A stretch of DNA of 38,358 bases, taken from the NCBI RefSeq assembly GCF_001310975.1, contig NZ_BAZY01000022.1, positions 1-38,358 on the forward strand. Direction: 5' to 3'. Positions 1 through 10,217 of this stretch are shown here, piece after piece; the first letter of the stretch is position 1; every line of letters starts with the position of its first letter. A model generated the notes under the pieces. It saw only the letters and a list, made by a program, of their open reading frames with translations, was not told the DNA's origin and searched no databases. Source of the DNA: Thermoanaerobacter thermocopriae JCM 7501. Lineage in GTDB: Bacteria > Bacillota > Thermoanaerobacteria > Thermoanaerobacterales > Thermoanaerobacteraceae. A program made the position numbers and the translations under genes.

Positions 1-798
1 CTATAAAAAGCTGCCATAAATAGTAAAATAAGTAATACGCCGTACATACCAACTTTGACAGCAGCATTGTAGGCACTAGGACCTAAAGTTGCACCTACAG
101 AACTATAGGCTATTGGTTTTAATGTGACAGGCAAAGAACCCGCCCTTATAAGAGTCGCTAATTCAGATGCCTCTTGGAAGTCCTTCAGGCCTGTAATGAC
201 TGCATTTCCAGTAGTTATTACGTCATTTACTCTAGGAGCTGATATTACCTTATCATCTAAACTATTGCAATAGGTTGATTTAAAAATTTTTGAGTAGCTT
301 CTGCAAATTTTTTTGTTCCTTCAGCATCAAGTACTAACGTAACTTCTGGTTGTTGCACACCTGTTTCAGTTTGAGCATATACTGCTTTTGAATCTTTTAC
401 ATTGGCACCTGTCAAAATAACTTGTCCATCTGGTCCTATAAATTTTAATTGAGCAGTTTTACCTATTATCTCTATTGCCCTATCAGGGTCATTCATGCCA
501 GGTAATTCTACACGAATTCTATTTGACCCCTGTTGAGCTATCACAGGCTGAGTCACACCAAGGCATCTACTCTATTCCTTATAACCGCAATAGCCTTATT
601 TATCTCATCTTGTGTAACATTGCCCTCGGCTTCTTCCAATACATAAACTCCTCCTCTTAAATCCAGCCCTAACCTTATGCGATTTTGTATAGAACTTATG
701 GAATAATTACCTACCTTTATTCCAAAAAACGCCACATATGCAACTATCGCTGCAATAACAATTACAGAAAAAAATTTGATAGCCCCTTTACTTCTCAT
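1..798 (-). CDS. secD: Protein translocase subunit SecD, 3' end beyond window, two frameshifts
   Basis: SecD is the membrane subunit that, with SecF, uses the proton-motive force to help preproteins through SecYEG. An N-terminal membrane segment (about residues 8-25) is followed by the SecD motif [11 protein letters not shown] and the large extracytoplasmic P1 domain. The C-terminal membrane domain starts near position 60 and is cut by the window edge. The frame is broken twice. Near 556 the expected ALGVTQPV reads ALV-stop because one G is missing. Near 260 the expected [13 protein letters not shown] reads AIV-stop because one T is missing. Between the breaks the protein is typical SecD, so sequencing deletions are more likely than a dead gene. 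A strong Shine-Dalgarno (GAAGGAGG) precedes the ATG at 798. It follows the carbonic-anhydrase-like gene closely in a leftward operon. In Bacillus secDF also lies near tgt-yajC. Confidence 0.93.
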
Positions 799-817
799 TC
801 GAATCCTCCTTCATAAT

Positions 818-1375
818 TCAACTATTTTCTATTATATTACTTTTATTGTAAACGGTCAATTGCCCAAAGTTAGAAAAATGTAATTTCGCTAATTCTACAT
901 AAAGTTCATAGGAGTGACGAATATTTTCAATTTCCTCTTGAGTAAGTTTTCTTATAACTTTTGCAGGATTTCCAAAAGCAACACTGCCCTCAGGAATCTT
1001 TTTACCTCCTGTTACCAATGAACCAGCTCCAATTATACAATTATCCCCTATTTCAGCATCATCTAAGATAATCGCTCCCATGCCTATTAATACATTATTC
1101 CCTATTTTACAAGCATGAAGTATTGCTCCATGTCCTATCGTGCAGTAATTCCCTATATAGCAAGGATGTCCTTCTGTAACGTGTACAACGCAATTATCTT
1201 GTATATTAGTTCCTTCTCCAACAACTATTTTATCTATATCACCTCTTAACACAGCACCATACCATATATTTACATCTTTTTTTATTTCTACATCTCCAAT
1301 AACTTCTGCTGTTTCTGCTATATACGCCTCATCATCTATTTTAGGCTTCATACCTTTATATTCCTTTATTATCAT
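818..1375 (-). CDS. Gamma-carbonic anhydrase-like hexapeptide-repeat protein
   Basis: Left-handed beta-helix protein of the gamma-carbonic anhydrase/YrdA/PaaY family, about 185 residues, the usual size. It shows the family signature AVLRGDIDKIVVGEGTNIQDN, then hexapeptide repeats with the zinc-ligand-type histidines in VVHVTEGH and IGHGAILHACKIG, and the conserved GAGSLVTGGKKIPEGS and GNPAKVIRKL blocks. Members bind Zn/Fe/Co between trimer subunits. Many have weak or untested carbonic anhydrase activity, so the reaction here is uncertain. I prefer the ATG at 1375 because GGTGAG sits about 5 bases upstream; a GTG at 1384 is possible. Either start overlaps the end of the SCIFF maturase gene, implying translational coupling, but no functional link is established. 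Confidence 0.88.
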   Translation of the reverse strand: MIIKEYKGMKPKIDDEAYIAETAEVIGDVEIKKDVNIWYGAVLRGDIDKIVVGEGTNIQDNCVVHVTEGHPCYIGNYCTIGHGAILHACKIGNNVLIGMGAIILDDAEIGDNCIIGAGSLVTGGKKIPEGSVAFGNPAKVIRKLTQEEIENIRHSYELYVELAKLHFSNFGQLTVYNKSNIIENS

Positions 1376-2741
1376 TTTTCTCACCCATAAGCATTTGATA
1401 CGCTTTTATGGCAATCGCATTTTCAAAACGCCTTTTTTGCATCTCACAGGCCAGCTTGTACGGCTTATTAATATCTCCATTTATGTTGTAGTTATTTGCA
1501 AAACATCCTCCACTGCAATAGAACCTTGCCCAGCATTTGGTACACTCTTCTCTTTTGTAAATATCGCTTTCTATAAATTTTTGCTGCAATTCTTTATTAG
1601 TTATACCTTCTTCAAGATTTCCTAATTTAAATTCCTTAATACCTACAAATTGATGACAAGGGTAAATATCTCCGTCAGGGGTCACCGCTATATACTCGAA
1701 ACCAGCACCACAGCCTTGAAGCCTTTTTTTAATGCAAGGTCCTCCTTCTAAATCTATTTTAAAATGATAAAAAGAAAAAGGTCTTCCTTCTTCATATCTC
1801 TTTATATACTCTTCCGCTAATCTATCGTATTCCTCTAAAATTCTCTCCAAATGCTCCTCTTTTAATGTATAGTCTTTATCTTCTTTTTCAATTACAGGTT
1901 CTACGGATATTTCATAAACTCCCAAATCAGCAATATGCAACACATCCTTAGTAAAATCTAAATTTTTTGCTGTAAAAGTCCCTCTCACATAGTATTCTTT
2001 TTTCCCTCTTGATTCAACGAATTTTTTTATTTTTGGAACTATTGTATCATAACTTCCATTACCGTCTACACGTATCCTCATGCTGTCATTTACTTCTTTT
2101 CTTCCATCCAAACTAAGTACCACATTAGAAAAATTTTCATTAAAATACTTTATTTTCTCATCATCCAGCAAAACTGCATTGGTTGTTATGGTAAATTTAA
2201 TTACTTTTTTATTTTCTTTTGCCTTTTCTTTTCCATATTCTACTAACTGTTTAACTACCTCAAAATTTAAAAGGGGTTCACCACCAAAAAAATCAACTTC
2301 AATATTTCGCCTTTTCCCAGAACTTTTTATCAAAAAATCGATTGCTTTTTTACCCGTCTCAAAATCCATCAATTTGCGACCACTTTTAAAATCTCCCGTA
2401 GAAGCAAAACAGTATTTACACCTTAGATTGCAATCGTGAGCCACATTTAGACACATGGCCTTTATAACAGAATCATTTCTCGGTGCTGAAATATCCTTAT
2501 ATATATCTTCTGAAAATAATAACCCTTCTTCTCTCAATTTGTCAATTTCTGCAATAGCTTCTAGTATATCTTCTTTTTTATATTTATGTTGAAGTAAATT
2601 TATAATTTTTTCTTTTGAATGATTTTCATAAAAGTCCAAAACATCATAGATAATATCATCTACTACATGAATAGAGCCACTTGCTGGATCTACTACAATA
2701 TTCATTCCTAATCTTTTAAATTTGTGTATTAGCTCTGACAT
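1356..2741 (-). CDS. scfB: SCIFF peptide thioether maturase, radical SAM/SPASM
   Basis: Radical S-adenosylmethionine enzyme (461 aa) that installs Cys-to-alpha/gamma-carbon thioether bridges in the adjacent SCIFF peptide (ranthipeptide class). An N-terminal precursor-recognition region of about 95 residues resembles a RiPP recognition element. The radical SAM [4Fe-4S] motif CNLRCKYCFAS follows, then the SAM-binding GGEPLL. A Cys-rich SPASM C-terminus (GPCIKKRLQGCGAGFEYIAV, the CHQF loop, and ECTKCWARFYCSGGC) would hold two auxiliary clusters. Start: ATG at 2741 after GGAGGTTAAAAA. It lies directly behind scfA, the near-invariant arrangement in Clostridia. The frame is intact, unlike several neighbours. 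Confidence 0.95.
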   Translation of the reverse strand: MSELIHKFKRLGMNIVVDPASGSIHVVDDIIYDVLDFYENHSKEKIINLLQHKYKKEDILEAIAEIDKLREEGLLFSEDIYKDISAPRNDSVIKAMCLNVAHDCNLRCKYCFASTGDFKSGRKLMDFETGKKAIDFLIKSSGKRRNIEVDFFGGEPLLNFEVVKQLVEYGKEKAKENKKVIKFTITTNAVLLDDEKIKYFNENFSNVVLSLDGRKEVNDSMRIRVDGNGSYDTIVPKIKKFVESRGKKEYYVRGTFTAKNLDFTKDVLHIADLGVYEISVEPVIEKEDKDYTLKEEHLERILEEYDRLAEEYIKRYEEGRPFSFYHFKIDLEGGPCIKKRLQGCGAGFEYIAVTPDGDIYPCHQFVGIKEFKLGNLEEGITNKELQQKFIESDIYKREECTKCWARFYCSGGCFANNYNINGDINKPYKLACEMQKRRFENAIAIKAYQMLMGEKNDNKGI

Positions 2742-2767
2742 TTTTTAACCTCCATTGCAAGTTTAAA

Positions 2768-2790
2768 TGGCAGTAATTACTTTACTGCCA
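2768..2790 (-). promoter_or_regulatory. Hairpin between scfA and scfB
   Basis: Perfect 8-bp inverted repeat (TGGCAGTA...TACTGCCA) with a 7-nt loop in the 60-base gap between the SCIFF peptide gene and its maturase. No U-run follows on the minus strand, so it is not a classical terminator. It could stabilise the scfA mRNA end or partly attenuate scfB, giving more peptide than enzyme. The role is inference. Confidence 0.5.
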
Positions 2791-2805
2791 TTTGAGTATT
2801 ATGTA

Positions 2806-2943
2806 TTAGTATTGGCACTCTTGGTTTGCTACAGTGCAAGAAGTCTTACAAGCAGACTGACAAGATGCTTGGCATTCGCCGCAGCCTGGTTTTCTTAAGC
2901 TGTTTTTTAATGTCGGTTTGTTAATCGTAATAATATGTTTCAT
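2806..2943 (-). CDS. scfA: SCIFF ranthipeptide precursor (six Cys in forty-five)
   Basis: 45-residue peptide beginning MKHIITINKPTLKNSLRK and ending in a Cys-rich core PGCGECQASCQSACKTSC...ECQY. It has exactly six cysteines in forty-five residues, the definition of the SCIFF family. The N-terminal half is the conserved leader bound by the maturase and the C-terminal half is the thioether-modified core. Start: ATG at 2943 with AGGAGGGAAGTAGG upstream. It lies immediately 5' of scfB. SCIFF is nearly universal in Clostridia. Its mature activity is still debated, with proposals including quorum-sensing-like control of metabolism. Confidence 0.95.
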   Translation of the reverse strand: MKHIITINKPTLKNSLRKPGCGECQASCQSACKTSCTVANQECQY

Positions 2944-2998
2944 CCTACTTCCCTCCTCTTCTTGATTTATTATAGCACATAAAGAGAAGTAATTAAAG

Positions 2999-3391
2999 TT
3001 ATAAATTAATGCCTATCATGCCACCTAAAGCACCTAAAACAGCTCCCCAAGCATATTTTACCGCCCAAGAGGAAGTAGGCCCTAGTTCTTTTACAAAAAA
3101 TGTCCCCAAAATCAGCATAATAGTTACATACAGAATACCAGCAATTCCTCCATTTAGCCATCCTTTGCTGGTTGTACGTCTTGCAGATAAAGCACCTGAT
3201 AAAACTATGCCTATTATGGTTATCAACAAAGTAAGAGTAGGCAAAGTTAATTCAGATACAGCTGTAAAGGTCAAAAGTAAAGCGTAAATTATGAAAAAAC
3301 CGAGAGTGAGAATATAAGATATTAAAACCCCTGTAAAAATTCCAATAATATTTATACCACTTCCCTTTTCCAAACCAAACCTTCCTTTCAA
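2999..3391 (-). CDS. TIGR04086-type small integral membrane protein
   Basis: 130-residue protein with four predicted transmembrane helices (about residues 15-40, 48-66, 78-97 and 108-129) and a Gly-rich last helix (YAWGAVLGALGGMIGINL). It has the length and pattern of the TIGR04086/DUF3792 family, which sits next to yajC and scfA in many Clostridia. Function unknown. The start is a TTG at 3391 preceded by GGGGGTGAAATT. A strong terminator separates it from yajC, so it probably heads its own transcript with scfA-scfB-secD. Confidence 0.8.
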   Translation of the reverse strand: MKGRFGLEKGSGINIIGIFTGVLISYILTLGFFIIYALLLTFTAVSELTLPTLTLLITIIGIVLSGALSARRTTSKGWLNGGIAGILYVTIMLILGTFFVKELGPTSSWAVKYAWGAVLGALGGMIGINL

Positions 3392-3451
3392 AATTTCACC
3401 CCCACAGTTTTCTTACTAAAATGTATGCTTTTTATTTCTAACATAGTACAT

Positions 3452-3478
3452 AAAAAAAGATGCGGCAAACCGCATCTT
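3452..3478 (-). terminator. Rho-independent terminator after yajC
   Basis: GATGCGG-tttg-CCGCATC stem on the minus strand followed by seven T residues, directly after the yajC stop codon. It separates the ruvCAB-queA-tgt-yajC transcript from the TIGR04086/scf/secD group. Confidence 0.88.
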
Positions 3479-3479
3479 G

Positions 3480-3778
3480 TTATTTCTCTTCTTTTTCGTT
3501 TTTGTCACTGGCTGACCTTATAACTCCTCCAACTGCCCATTTTGCAATCTTTAGTCTTACTTTATCTGCTCCCATTTCTAATGTTATCACATCGTCTTTT
3601 ATATTTAGAATTTTACCATAAAAACCGCTTTTTGTTATAATCTCATCACCTGGTTTTAAAGAATCCAGCATTTCTCTCTCTTTCTTTTGTCGCCTTTGTT
3701 GAGGTAAAATCAATAAAAAGTAAAAAATTGCAAGAAAAATAAGCAGTTGAACAATTACATAAGTCGTTTCTGGACTCA

Positions 3779-3779
<1 letters not shown>
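3480..3779 (-). CDS. yajC: Preprotein translocase accessory subunit YajC
   Basis: About 99 residues: one N-terminal membrane helix (YVIVQLLIFLAIFYFLLIL) followed by the YajC motif PQQRRQKKEREMLDSLKPGDEIITKSGFYGKI and a small beta-rich cytoplasmic tail. YajC associates with SecDF-YidC. The preferred start is the ATG at 3779, seven bases after AGGAGG; a TTG one codon upstream is also open. The ATG overlaps the tgt stop codon (TGATG), so translation is probably coupled. Confidence 0.93.
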
Positions 3780-4917
<1,138 letters not shown>

Positions 4918-4926
4918 CTATTCTGG

Positions 4927-5952
4927 TCAAATTATAAGCATTGCATCTCCAAAGCTAAAAAATCTGTATTTATGTTCAATTGCTACTTGATAAGCCCTCA
5001 TTATGTTTTCTCTACCAGCAAAAGCTGACACCATCATAATTAAAGTAGACTCAGGCAAATGAAAATTTGTTATCATACCGTCAATAGCCTTAAATTTGTA
5101 ACCAGGATATATGAAAATATCAGTCCAACCACTTTTTTCTTTTACATAACCATTTTCGTCAGCAACTGTTTCAAGAGTCCGAGTAGAAGTTGTACCAACT
5201 GCTATGATTCTTCCACCACTTTTCCTAGTTTCATTTATTTCATTAGCTGCTTCTTTTGTAACAATATAAAACTCTTCATGCATCTTATGGTTTTCAATTT
5301 CTTCTTCCTTTACAGGTCTAAAAGTACCTAAACCTACGTGAAGAGTTATAAAAACAGTTTTTACTCCCATCTGCTTTATTTTTTCTAACAACTCTTTTGT
5401 AAAATGAAGCCCTGCAGTAGGAGCAGCTGCAGAACCTTCGTATTTTGCATAGACAGTCTGGTATCTATCCTTATTTTTTAATTTTTTCTTGATATAAGGG
5501 GGAACAGGCATTTCGCCTAATTTATCCAATACTTCTTCAAATACCCCTTCATAATAAAACCTTACTATTCTCCCTCCTGCTTCTGTAGTATCTAAAACTT
5601 CTGCTATTAGCTCTCCAGTTCCAAAAACAAATCTTGACCCTATTTTAGCTCGCCTTCCGGGTTTAACTAATGTTTCCCATTCATTACTGGATATCCTTTT
5701 TATAAGAACAAATTCTATTTTCCCACCTGAATCTTCTCTTCTTCCAATAAGACGAGCAGGAATAACTTTTGTGTCATTTAAAACAAGACAATCACCTGCT
5801 TTTAAATATTTTGTTATGTTTTTAAAAATATCGTGCTCAATTTCACCGGTTTTTTTATTTAAAACCATCAATCGAGAACTTGACCTGTCTTCTAAAGGTT
5901 CTTGTGCAATTAATTCTTTTGGTAGCTCAAAATAAAATTCACTGCGTTTCAT
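4927..5952 (-). CDS. queA: S-adenosylmethionine:tRNA ribosyltransferase-isomerase
   Basis: Transfers and rearranges the ribosyl group of SAM onto preQ1-tRNA to make epoxyqueuosine. About 341 residues, normal for QueA. Conserved blocks are visible: [71 protein letters not shown] and [14 protein letters not shown] chose the ATG at 5952 because family members begin MK-S-FYFELP and AAAGGATGG lies about 11 bases upstream. An in-frame ATG at 5967 has its Shine-Dalgarno touching the codon. tgt lies just downstream. Confidence 0.95.
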   Translation of the reverse strand: MKRSEFYFELPKELIAQEPLEDRSSSRLMVLNKKTGEIEHDIFKNITKYLKAGDCLVLNDTKVIPARLIGRREDSGGKIEFVLIKRISSNEWETLVKPGRRAKIGSRFVFGTGELIAEVLDTTEAGGRIVRFYYEGVFEEVLDKLGEMPVPPYIKKKLKNKDRYQTVYAKYEGSAAAPTAGLHFTKELLEKIKQMGVKTVFITLHVGLGTFRPVKEEEIENHKMHEEFYIVTKEAANEINETRKSGGRIIAVGTTSTRTLETVADENGYVKEKSGWTDIFIYPGYKFKAIDGMITNFHLPESTLIMMVSAFAGRENIMRAYQVAIEHKYRFFSFGDAMLII

Positions 5953-5971
5953 TTTTCTTTGCGCCATCCTT

Positions 5972-7557
5972 TTATAAGCTTTTGTTGTTTATAGTATCGT
6001 ATACCTCAATACCTTTATAATAGTATTTTAAAATAGAAATGTAATTATACCCTTGGTCTGCCAGTCCTCTCGCCCCATACTGGCTTAACCCTACCCCGTG
6101 TCCATAACCACTGCCTTTTATAGTATAAACTTCACTGGCTTATCTGTCTTTTTTAACTCTTTAATGCCATTTGCCCCTACCGCATAAAAAGTATCTTTAG
6201 AAACCTTCGTTATCCCTTTATTATTTTGAATATTTATCTCTTTTAAAGAAATTTTTTGCGAACCACTGTAAGAAGAAATCGCGTAGGCTTCAAATTCACT
6301 GCTACCATCGCCCTTTATGTCAATCATAGTGCTTTTTAATCCAAAGAAAGACCGTATGTCTCCTTTTCGCAAAGTAAAAGTTCCCTTTGTACCGTAAATG
6401 GTAACAGCAATCGCTCTTCCAGTCCAGCTTTTTTCTGTAACTTTTACATCTACTATATCTCCTATGTCTTGTCCTTTATTTAAAAGCAAGTTTTTTATCT
6501 GGTCTTTTGTATAAGTTACCATCCAACTATCATGATAACTGTTATAGCCAAAAACGTATTTATCCTCCACTCCTTTTAAATAAGGAACATCAGCAGAAAA
6601 ATAATTAATATTGTCTTCAGTATATCCTCCGCTGTGGGAGTGATAAAGGGCATCTATAAGTTTTCCTTGATATACAGCCACTACACCTTTTGTTTCGTCT
6701 ACCGCTTCATTTGTAGAAGGAGCTTCTCCATCATATCCTTTGTAAACCTGTGTGTTAGTATCGTTTGTCAAATCAAAACCATACTTTCCATATCTCCCTA
6801 CATTTTTAGCAGCATAAGTTCGTGCAGCCACTGCTTGTGCTTTTAAAGCTTCTATATTCCACCATGCAGGCATTTCTCCTGGCACAACACCATATAAATA
6901 TTCTTCCAAAGGTACAACATTTATAGCGGTCATATCACTGTCTTGTTGCCTTCTAAACTCAAACATGCCTCTGTAGCGTTTTGATTCTATTGCCATAGGA
7001 ATACCTTCAGGATTAAGCTTACTTACATATAAATCAGCCTTCATATTAAACAAAAACAAGTTTTTTGCTCCATTGCGTATCAAAATATTTTTGTCCGGTA
7101 ACACCTTGGATATATTGGTATAATTTTTTGAAAGAATCTCATAGGCAGATTGCAAATCCGCTAGCGTCAAATAAGGTCCTATGTATATATGATATTTTCC
7201 ATCAAATCCTATTAAGACATTGGTAATTCGATTTACTATTTTCGCATACTCACTATTTGCCATTTCAAAATCATCATAGTTTCCCATCATCAAATAAAAA
7301 CTATCATCTTTTATAACTTGCACGTTTTGCATACTAGTGCTAAAAATATTAACCAAATTTCCTGTATTATTTTCATATGCAAAATTAAAGCCTACAGGGG
7401 ATGAAAGTTGATAAGAAGATTTGGCAGTTTGTCCATAAAAAAGCCCTATTTTTATAATTTTCGGTATGCTAATGTCAGCATTCACCGTAGAACAAGGTAA
7501 AAGAGTCAAAATCATAGCACTAATTATACCTACTATTACAAATTTTCTAAACCTCAC
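5972..7557 (-). CDS. SpoIID/LytB-domain protein, one frameshift near the 3' end
   Basis: Secreted or membrane-anchored protein with an N-terminal signal sequence ([22 protein letters not shown]), an SPOR-like middle ([21 protein letters not shown]) and a SpoIID/LytB domain ([36 protein letters not shown]... [14 protein letters not shown]). SpoIID proteins are lytic transglycosylases or amidase enhancers used in forespore engulfment. The frame stops at KPVKFIL near 6118, but restoring one T lets it continue [31 protein letters not shown], the conserved SpoIID end, to a stop at 5972 (528 residues). The start is GTG at 7557 with AAAGGGG upstream. This is a paralogue in the ruv-queA cluster, and whether it is the SpoIID of sporulation cannot be told here. 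Confidence 0.88.
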
Positions 7558-7581
7558 AAATTACAACCCCTTTTTCATATG

Positions 7582-7794
7582 TTATTTTTTAAAAATCCAT
7601 AAAATTAATGTCAAAAGAAGACTCAACAACAGGCTTGTCATAAGAGGAAAATAAAAAGTGAAATTTCCTTTTTGATAAACTATGTCCCCTGGTAGACGCC
7701 CTAAGCCAATTTTTGAACCTACAGAAAAAAGCACCCCTATTAAAATCAATATAGCTCCCATCAATATCAACATTTTGCCAAAACTATCAAACAC
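7582..7794 (-). CDS. DUF2905 family small membrane protein
   Basis: 70-residue protein with two transmembrane helices (about residues 7-27 and 47-67) separated by the family signature [22 protein letters not shown]. The function is unknown. It is commonly found right after ruvB in Clostridia and other bacteria. The GTG start at 7794 is seven bases after GGGAGG and overlaps the ruvB stop by 8 bases, implying coupled translation. Confidence 0.85.
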   Translation of the reverse strand: MFDSFGKMLILMGAILILIGVLFSVGSKIGLGRLPGDIVYQKGNFTFYFPLMTSLLLSLLLTLILWIFKK

Positions 7795-8803
7795 CTTCTA
7801 TCCTCCCCTGTTCTATATAAGGATATTTAAGGTAATCATAAGCTAATTTTGTAACAACTCTTCCCCGCGGAGTCCTGTTTAAAAAACCTATTTGTAAAAG
7901 ATAAGGTTCATAAACATCCTCTATTGTATCACCATCCTCTCCTATTGATGCAGCAATAGCATCGATTCCTACAGGGCCACCGCCAAACTTTTCTATAATA
8001 GAAACTAAAATCTTCCTATCAATGTATTCTAATCCCATCTCATCTACACCTAATACGTCTAGCGCTTCTTTGGAAGTTTTAAAATTAATGTATCCATTTC
8101 CTCTTACTTGTGCGAAATCTCTTACCCGTTTTAGAAGCCTATTGGCAATTCTCGGAGTCCCTCGGGACCTTTTCGCAATCTCCAAAGCAGCATCTTCATC
8201 AATTCCAATGTTTAAAATGTTCGCTGACCTTTTAATTATTTCTTTTAATTCATCGACTGAATAGTAATCCAAACGGTTTATAACCCCAAATCTGTCTCTC
8301 AAAGGAGAAGTCATAAGAGCAGCCCTTGTCGTCGCTCCAATTAAAGTAAAACGCGGAAGACTAAGCCTTATAGACCTGGCACTTGGACCTTTTCCTATTA
8401 CTATATCCAACTCAAAGTCTTCCATTGCAGGATATAGAATCTCTTCTACACTTCTATTGAGTCTATGAATCTCATCAATAAAAAGTATGTCATTCTCCTG
8501 TAAGTTAGTCAAAATTGCTGCCAAATCTCCCGACCTTTCTATAGCAGGACCTGAGGTTATTTTTATTCCTACTCCCATTTCATTAGAAATTACCGTAGCT
8601 AAAGTCGTTTTTCCAAGGCCAGGAGGACCATATAGCAGGACATGGTCAAGGGGCTCTTTCCTCATCTTAGCAGCTTCTATATAAATTTTTAATTCCTCTT
8701 TTATCTTTTCTTGACCTATATACTCAGAAAGCCACCTAGGACGCAAACTATATTCGGAGGCATCTTCCTGTGTAAAACTTTGAGTTAGTATTCTTTCCTC
8801 CAT
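7787..8803 (-). CDS. ruvB: Holliday junction branch migration ATPase RuvB
   Basis: Hexameric AAA+ motor that drives branch migration with RuvA. 338 residues, the normal length. Visible motifs: [18 protein letters not shown], Walker [12 protein letters not shown], Walker B DEIHRLNR, sensor region [18 protein letters not shown], arginine-bearing [20 protein letters not shown], and the C-terminal winged-helix motif [11 protein letters not shown]. It belongs to the ruvC-ruvA-ruvB operon with a 10-base gap after ruvA. Confidence 0.97.
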   Translation of the reverse strand: MEERILTQSFTQEDASEYSLRPRWLSEYIGQEKIKEELKIYIEAAKMRKEPLDHVLLYGPPGLGKTTLATVISNEMGVGIKITSGPAIERSGDLAAILTNLQENDILFIDEIHRLNRSVEEILYPAMEDFELDIVIGKGPSARSIRLSLPRFTLIGATTRAALMTSPLRDRFGVINRLDYYSVDELKEIIKRSANILNIGIDEDAALEIAKRSRGTPRIANRLLKRVRDFAQVRGNGYINFKTSKEALDVLGVDEMGLEYIDRKILVSIIEKFGGGPVGIDAIAASIGEDGDTIEDVYEPYLLQIGFLNRTPRGRVVTKLAYDYLKYPYIEQGRIEGV

Positions 8804-8813
8804 TTAATTCACC

Positions 8814-9377
8814 CTATTTCATTAATTTTTTCAAGGCTTGTTTTACAGTCTCTTCTACACTGTTACAAGTAATATCTGCCAAAGCAGAAATAGCTTCACT
8901 TTTACTATAACCTAATGCCAATAAAGCCTCTAAAGCCTCATTTGAAAGATTATTATCACTTTCAAAAACTATCTCCTTTGGAAGCTTATCTTTCAATTCC
9001 AAAATAATTCTCTCAGCAGTCTTTTTCCCTATTCCCGGAACTAATGTAAGAGCTTTATAATCGCCAGTGTTAACTACTTTTGCAAAATTATCAATAGGGA
9101 CCACAGATAAAATAGATAAAGCACCTTTAGGCCCTACCCCATTAACAGATAATAACTTTTCAAACAAATCTAACTCTTCTTTTGTTTTAAAGCCAAAAAT
9201 TTGAAAACCATCTTCTCTCACATGTAAGTATGTATAAAGCTTAGTAATATTCCCTTTAGTAGGTAAAGCTTTTAAAGTAGAAAATGGAACAAAAACCTTT
9301 ATGCCTATACCCATAAAGTCAATTATTACATAATTTTGTCCAATATCCTCAATCATTCCTCTAATATACTCAATCAT
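8814..9377 (-). CDS. ruvA: Holliday junction DNA helicase subunit RuvA
   Basis: Junction-binding tetramer subunit that loads RuvB. 187 residues. It has an N-terminal OB fold ([20 protein letters not shown]), tandem helix-hairpin-helix motifs ([16 protein letters not shown] and [20 protein letters not shown]) and a C-terminal RuvB-binding three-helix domain ([17 protein letters not shown]). Its start overlaps the ruvC stop by 4 bases (ATGA type), the usual coupled arrangement. Confidence 0.96.
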   Translation of the reverse strand: MIEYIRGMIEDIGQNYVIIDFMGIGIKVFVPFSTLKALPTKGNITKLYTYLHVREDGFQIFGFKTKEELDLFEKLLSVNGVGPKGALSILSVVPIDNFAKVVNTGDYKALTLVPGIGKKTAERIILELKDKLPKEIVFESDNNLSNEALEALLALGYSKSEAISALADITCNSVEETVKQALKKLMK

Positions 9378-9871
9378 TTTGAATACCTCAACTTTTCAAT
9401 CATATTGTTACTGTGACAATGGCATATGGCAACCGCCAAGGCATCAGCCACATCGTCAGGTTTAGGAATTTGATCAAGATTTAATAAAACCTTCACCATT
9501 TGCTGAACTTGATGCTTATCTGCTTTTCCGTACCCCACAACTGCTTGTTTTACTTGCAAAGGAGTGTATTCAAAAACTTTTATTCCCGAATTAACAGCAG
9601 CTAAAATACAAACTCCTCTGGATTCTCCAATAGTAATGACAGTCTTCGCATTTTTATTATAAAAAAGCTCTTCTATAGCTACTACATCAGGGCAGTAAGA
9701 TTTTATAAGTGATGTAATTCCATTGTATATATCGTGTAGGCGCAGTGCCTTATCAATACCAGCTTTTGTAGTAACTGCCCCGTAATCTACAACAGTGAAT
9801 TTATTGGATTTATAATCTATTATACCATAACCCATTGTTGCAATTCCAGGATCTATCCCTAATACCCTCAT
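9374..9871 (-). CDS. ruvC: Holliday junction resolvase RuvC
   Basis: RNase H-fold endonuclease that resolves junctions held by RuvAB. About 165 residues. Catalytic acidic residues are visible: Asp7 in MRVLGIDPG, Glu in VVAIEELF, and the C-terminal acidic pair region [16 protein letters not shown]. The ATG at 9871 is preferred because the family starts MRVLGIDPG and AGGAGA lies 8 bases upstream. The ATG at 9880 has its Shine-Dalgarno too close. The non-coding element 9954-10217 lies just upstream, so the promoter may lie in or beside it. Confidence 0.95.
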   Translation of the reverse strand: MRVLGIDPGIATMGYGIIDYKSNKFTVVDYGAVTTKAGIDKALRLHDIYNGITSLIKSYCPDVVAIEELFYNKNAKTVITIGESRGVCILAAVNSGIKVFEYTPLQVKQAVVGYGKADKHQVQQMVKVLLNLDQIPKPDDVADALAVAICHCHSNNMIEKLRYSK

Positions 9872-9924
9872 TATATCCATCTCCTTTTATTTATTTTAAC
9901 ATCAATAGCCTTTATAAACAAGAA

Positions 9925-9953
9925 AAAGTTCTCCTAAAATTAAGGAGAACCTA
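9925..9953 (-). repeat. 29-bp direct repeat, left copy, contains a terminator hairpin
   Basis: Exactly identical to 10218-10246. Its core is the palindrome GTTCTCC-taaaatta-GGAGAAC. On the minus strand it is followed by TTTTTC, so this copy is a plausible intrinsic terminator for leftward transcription from bofC or from the element. The flanking bases on both sides differ between the copies, so the repeat is exactly 29 bp. Confidence 0.85.
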
Positions 9954-10217
9954 CAGACTGATGACAAACTTTCGTAAAGTAGATATTTTACATAAGTTGC
10001 GACTTGTGACAAAGCGCTAACAAAGCTTAGCAAGACTGAGGATGGAGCGGGGCCGAAGCCAGGAGGGCGGAGGCGGGCACCTAAGACAGGACGTCGAATG
10101 TGCCCGGTACTCCGCCGTAATCCAAAAGTCGCGCTTTAGCTTTGTCGCTTTGGAACTTCGGAGCAACGATGTAAAATATCTACTTTAAATAATTTTTGGT
10201 TCTTTGTCAACAAACTG
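9954..10217. mobile_element. 264-bp MITE-like non-coding element with GC-rich structured core
   Basis: Starts CAGACTGATGACAAA and ends in the near-complement of the same (reverse complement CAGTTTGTTGACAAA), 12 of 15 matching, exactly abutting the 29-bp direct repeats. Inside lies a perfect 18-bp inverted repeat (AAAGTAGATATTTTACAT at 9976-9993, complement at 10168-10185). Further nested pairings (CAAAGCG..ACAAAGCT with AGCTTTGT.CGCTTTG) make almost the whole element an imperfect hairpin. The core 10041-10122 is strikingly GC-rich in an AT-rich chromosome. No ORF is supported. TTGACA in the right inverted repeat followed 17 bases later by TAAAGT could be a leftward promoter. It is either a non-autonomous transposon or a structured RNA gene. 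No transposase is visible. Confidence 0.6.
10041..10122. ncRNA. GC-rich multi-hairpin core of the element
   Basis: Predicted by eye: an outer GGAT/ATCC closure, a GGC-CGAA-GCC mini-hairpin, and a long arm formed by GGCGGAG pairing with CTCCGCC and, inside it, GGGCAC with GTGCCC around a 20-nt loop. This resembles a junction of a folded RNA rather than random DNA. Strand and transcription are unknown, and no known RNA family is recognised. Confidence 0.35.

Noticed and set aside
257..556. A separate small gene inside secD
   Set aside because: Its protein is the middle of SecD in another frame, created by two missing bases.
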